From contig DAHVAA010000093.1 of the NCBI GenBank assembly GCA_027314845.1, positions 1 through 6,477 of the forward strand: a stretch of 6,477 bases of DNA, read 5' to 3'. The DNA comes from Thermoplasmata archaeon (GTDB lineage: Archaea; Thermoplasmatota; Thermoplasmata; UBA184). This document shows positions 5,510-6,477 of the stretch, piece after piece. Both the position numbers and the translations under genes were made by a program. The notes under the pieces are model-generated. The model was not told where the DNA came from, did not search any database, and saw nothing but the letters and a program-made list of their open reading frames with translations. Every line of letters starts with the position of its first letter. Position 1 is the first letter of the stretch.

Positions 5510-6477
5510 ATGGCGGAGAAGAAGGGACTCGGCTCGGCGCCGGTCCACGGACGCCGCGTGCTCGTACGGGTCGACTTCAACGTCCCCCAGGACCCGAACG
5601 GGCAGGTCGCGGACGACCGCCGCATCATCGAGGCGCTGCCGACCCTCAACCACCTGCGCGCCGCCGGGGCGCGGACGATCATCATGACGCATCTCGGACG
5701 GCCCGAGGGCCACCGGGACCCCCGGTTCACGCTGCGACCGATCGTCCATCGACTGAGCGCCGTCCTGGGTCAGCCGGTGCCGCTCGCCGACGACATCGTC
5801 GGGATCCACGCCATCGAGCAGACGGCCCGCCTCCAGAACGGACAGTTCCTGATGCTCGAGAACCTCCGCTTCCATCCCGGAGAGGAAGCGAACGACCCGG
5901 CGTTCGCCTCCCAGCTCGCCCAGCTCGGCGAACTGTTCGTCGAGGACGCCTTCGGGACCATGCACCGGGCGCATGCCTCCACGGTCGGCGTCCCGAAACG
6001 GCTCCCGTCGTTCGCGGGTTTGCTGGTCGAGCGGGAGGTTCGGGAGCTCTCCCGCCTGCTCGAGGACCCCGCCCAGCCGTACGTCGTCGTCGTCGGAGGG
6101 GCGAAGGTGAAGGACAAACTCCCTCTGCTGACGAGCTTCTGCGGACGGGCCCGGTCGATCCTGATCGGGGGGGCGCTCGCTTTCCCGTTCTTGCGCGCGA
6201 AGGGCCACGACCTCGGCGCGAGTCCCGTCGAGCCGGGCCTCGAGCGAGCCGTGGACGAGTTCTTCCATCACGCGGAGGCGACCGGGACCGATATCCTCCT
6301 CCCGGTCGACCTCGTGGTCGAACGCCCCGGGGTCGCGGGCGCCGAGACGCATCCGGTCGGCTCCGTTCCCCCGGACGCGAGCGCCCAGGACATCGGGCCC
6401 GAGACCCGCGCGCAGTTCGCCGCCCGGCTCGACGGTTCGAAGACGGTCTTCTGGAACGGGCCCCTCGGTCGCGCCGA
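5510..6477 (+). CDS. pgk: Phosphoglycerate kinase, C-terminus cut by window edge
   Basis: Glycolytic and gluconeogenic enzyme transferring phosphate between 1,3-bisphosphoglycerate and ADP. 322 codons are present; the family usually has about 390-410, so roughly the last 80 residues are missing. Landmarks: RVDFNVP at 20-26, THLGRP at 60-65, ENLRFHPGEE from 117 with substrate-binding R120, DAFGTMHRAHAST at 146-158, GGAKVKDK at 196-203, DIGP at 294-297 and WNGPLG at 315-320. The wording of these motifs is of the common bacterial type rather than the DAFAAAHRSQ type I know from many archaea. Small departures from the common bacterial form are M151, K201 and R321. ATG 5510 lies 21 bases after the panE stop. 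No Shine-Dalgarno motif or convincing TATA box precedes it, so it is probably read from the operon transcript, or from a weak promoter inside the end of panE. Confidence 0.95.
   Translation, partial: MAEKKGLGSAPVHGRRVLVRVDFNVPQDPNGQVADDRRIIEALPTLNHLRAAGARTIIMTHLGRPEGHRDPRFTLRPIVHRLSAVLGQPVPLADDIVGIHAIEQTARLQNGQFLMLENLRFHPGEEANDPAFASQLAQLGELFVEDAFGTMHRAHASTVGVPKRLPSFAGLLVEREVRELSRLLEDPAQPYVVVVGGAKVKDKLPLLTSFCGRARSILIGGALAFPFLRAKGHDLGASPVEPGLERAVDEFFHHAEATGTDILLPVDLVVERPGVAGAETHPVGSVPPDASAQDIGPETRAQFAARLDGSKTVFWNGPLGRA

Noticed and set aside
5012..6352. A minus-strand open frame of 446 codons over the right end
   Set aside because: It is antisense to panE and pgk, both of which carry full sets of family motifs. 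The product is Arg/Glu/Asp-rich without domains.

Overview
The window is G+C-rich and gene-dense. It most likely comes from an archaeon, and a high-GC member of the Thermoplasmatota would fit, although no taxonomic marker gene is present. The archaeal case rests on an XPD-type helicase with four Fe-S cysteines and on AT-rich, TATA-like boxes in otherwise GC-rich divergent intergenic gaps. It also rests on a mixed initiation style: the first gene of the plus-strand operon has no Shine-Dalgarno site (probably leaderless), while an internal gene has a strong one. The lineage call is inference.

Layout. Minus strand, 1-1966: an XPD/Rad3-family 5'-3' DNA helicase that runs off the left edge. It has no ATG, GTG or TTG start and seems to begin at AUU. 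Divergent from it, a GtrA-family membrane protein (2145-2663, plus). Convergent with that gene is a minus-strand pair, malate dehydrogenase (3018-3962) followed by a FixX-type ferredoxin (2685-2996). Divergent from mdh is a compact plus-strand operon: two overlapping genes for small coiled-coil proteins (4084-4329 and 4301-4525), 2-dehydropantoate 2-reductase (4538-5488), and phosphoglycerate kinase (5510 to beyond the right edge). All intergenic gaps are shorter than 200 bases. I found no tRNA, rRNA, CRISPR array, insertion sequence or clear terminator.

Functionally this is mostly housekeeping: DNA repair (XPD), central carbon and redox metabolism (MDH, PGK, FixX), coenzyme A synthesis (ketopantoate reductase) and probably cell-surface lipid or glycan transport (GtrA). 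No defence or mobile system is visible. The least explained element is the overlapping coiled-coil gene pair. Its heptad registers can be aligned as a parallel heterodimer with one matched Arg/Glu core layer, so it may be an uncharacterised two-subunit structural protein. Because both edge genes are cut, the coding strand of the first 2 kb and the last 1 kb is easily missed, and long antisense frames there are spurious.
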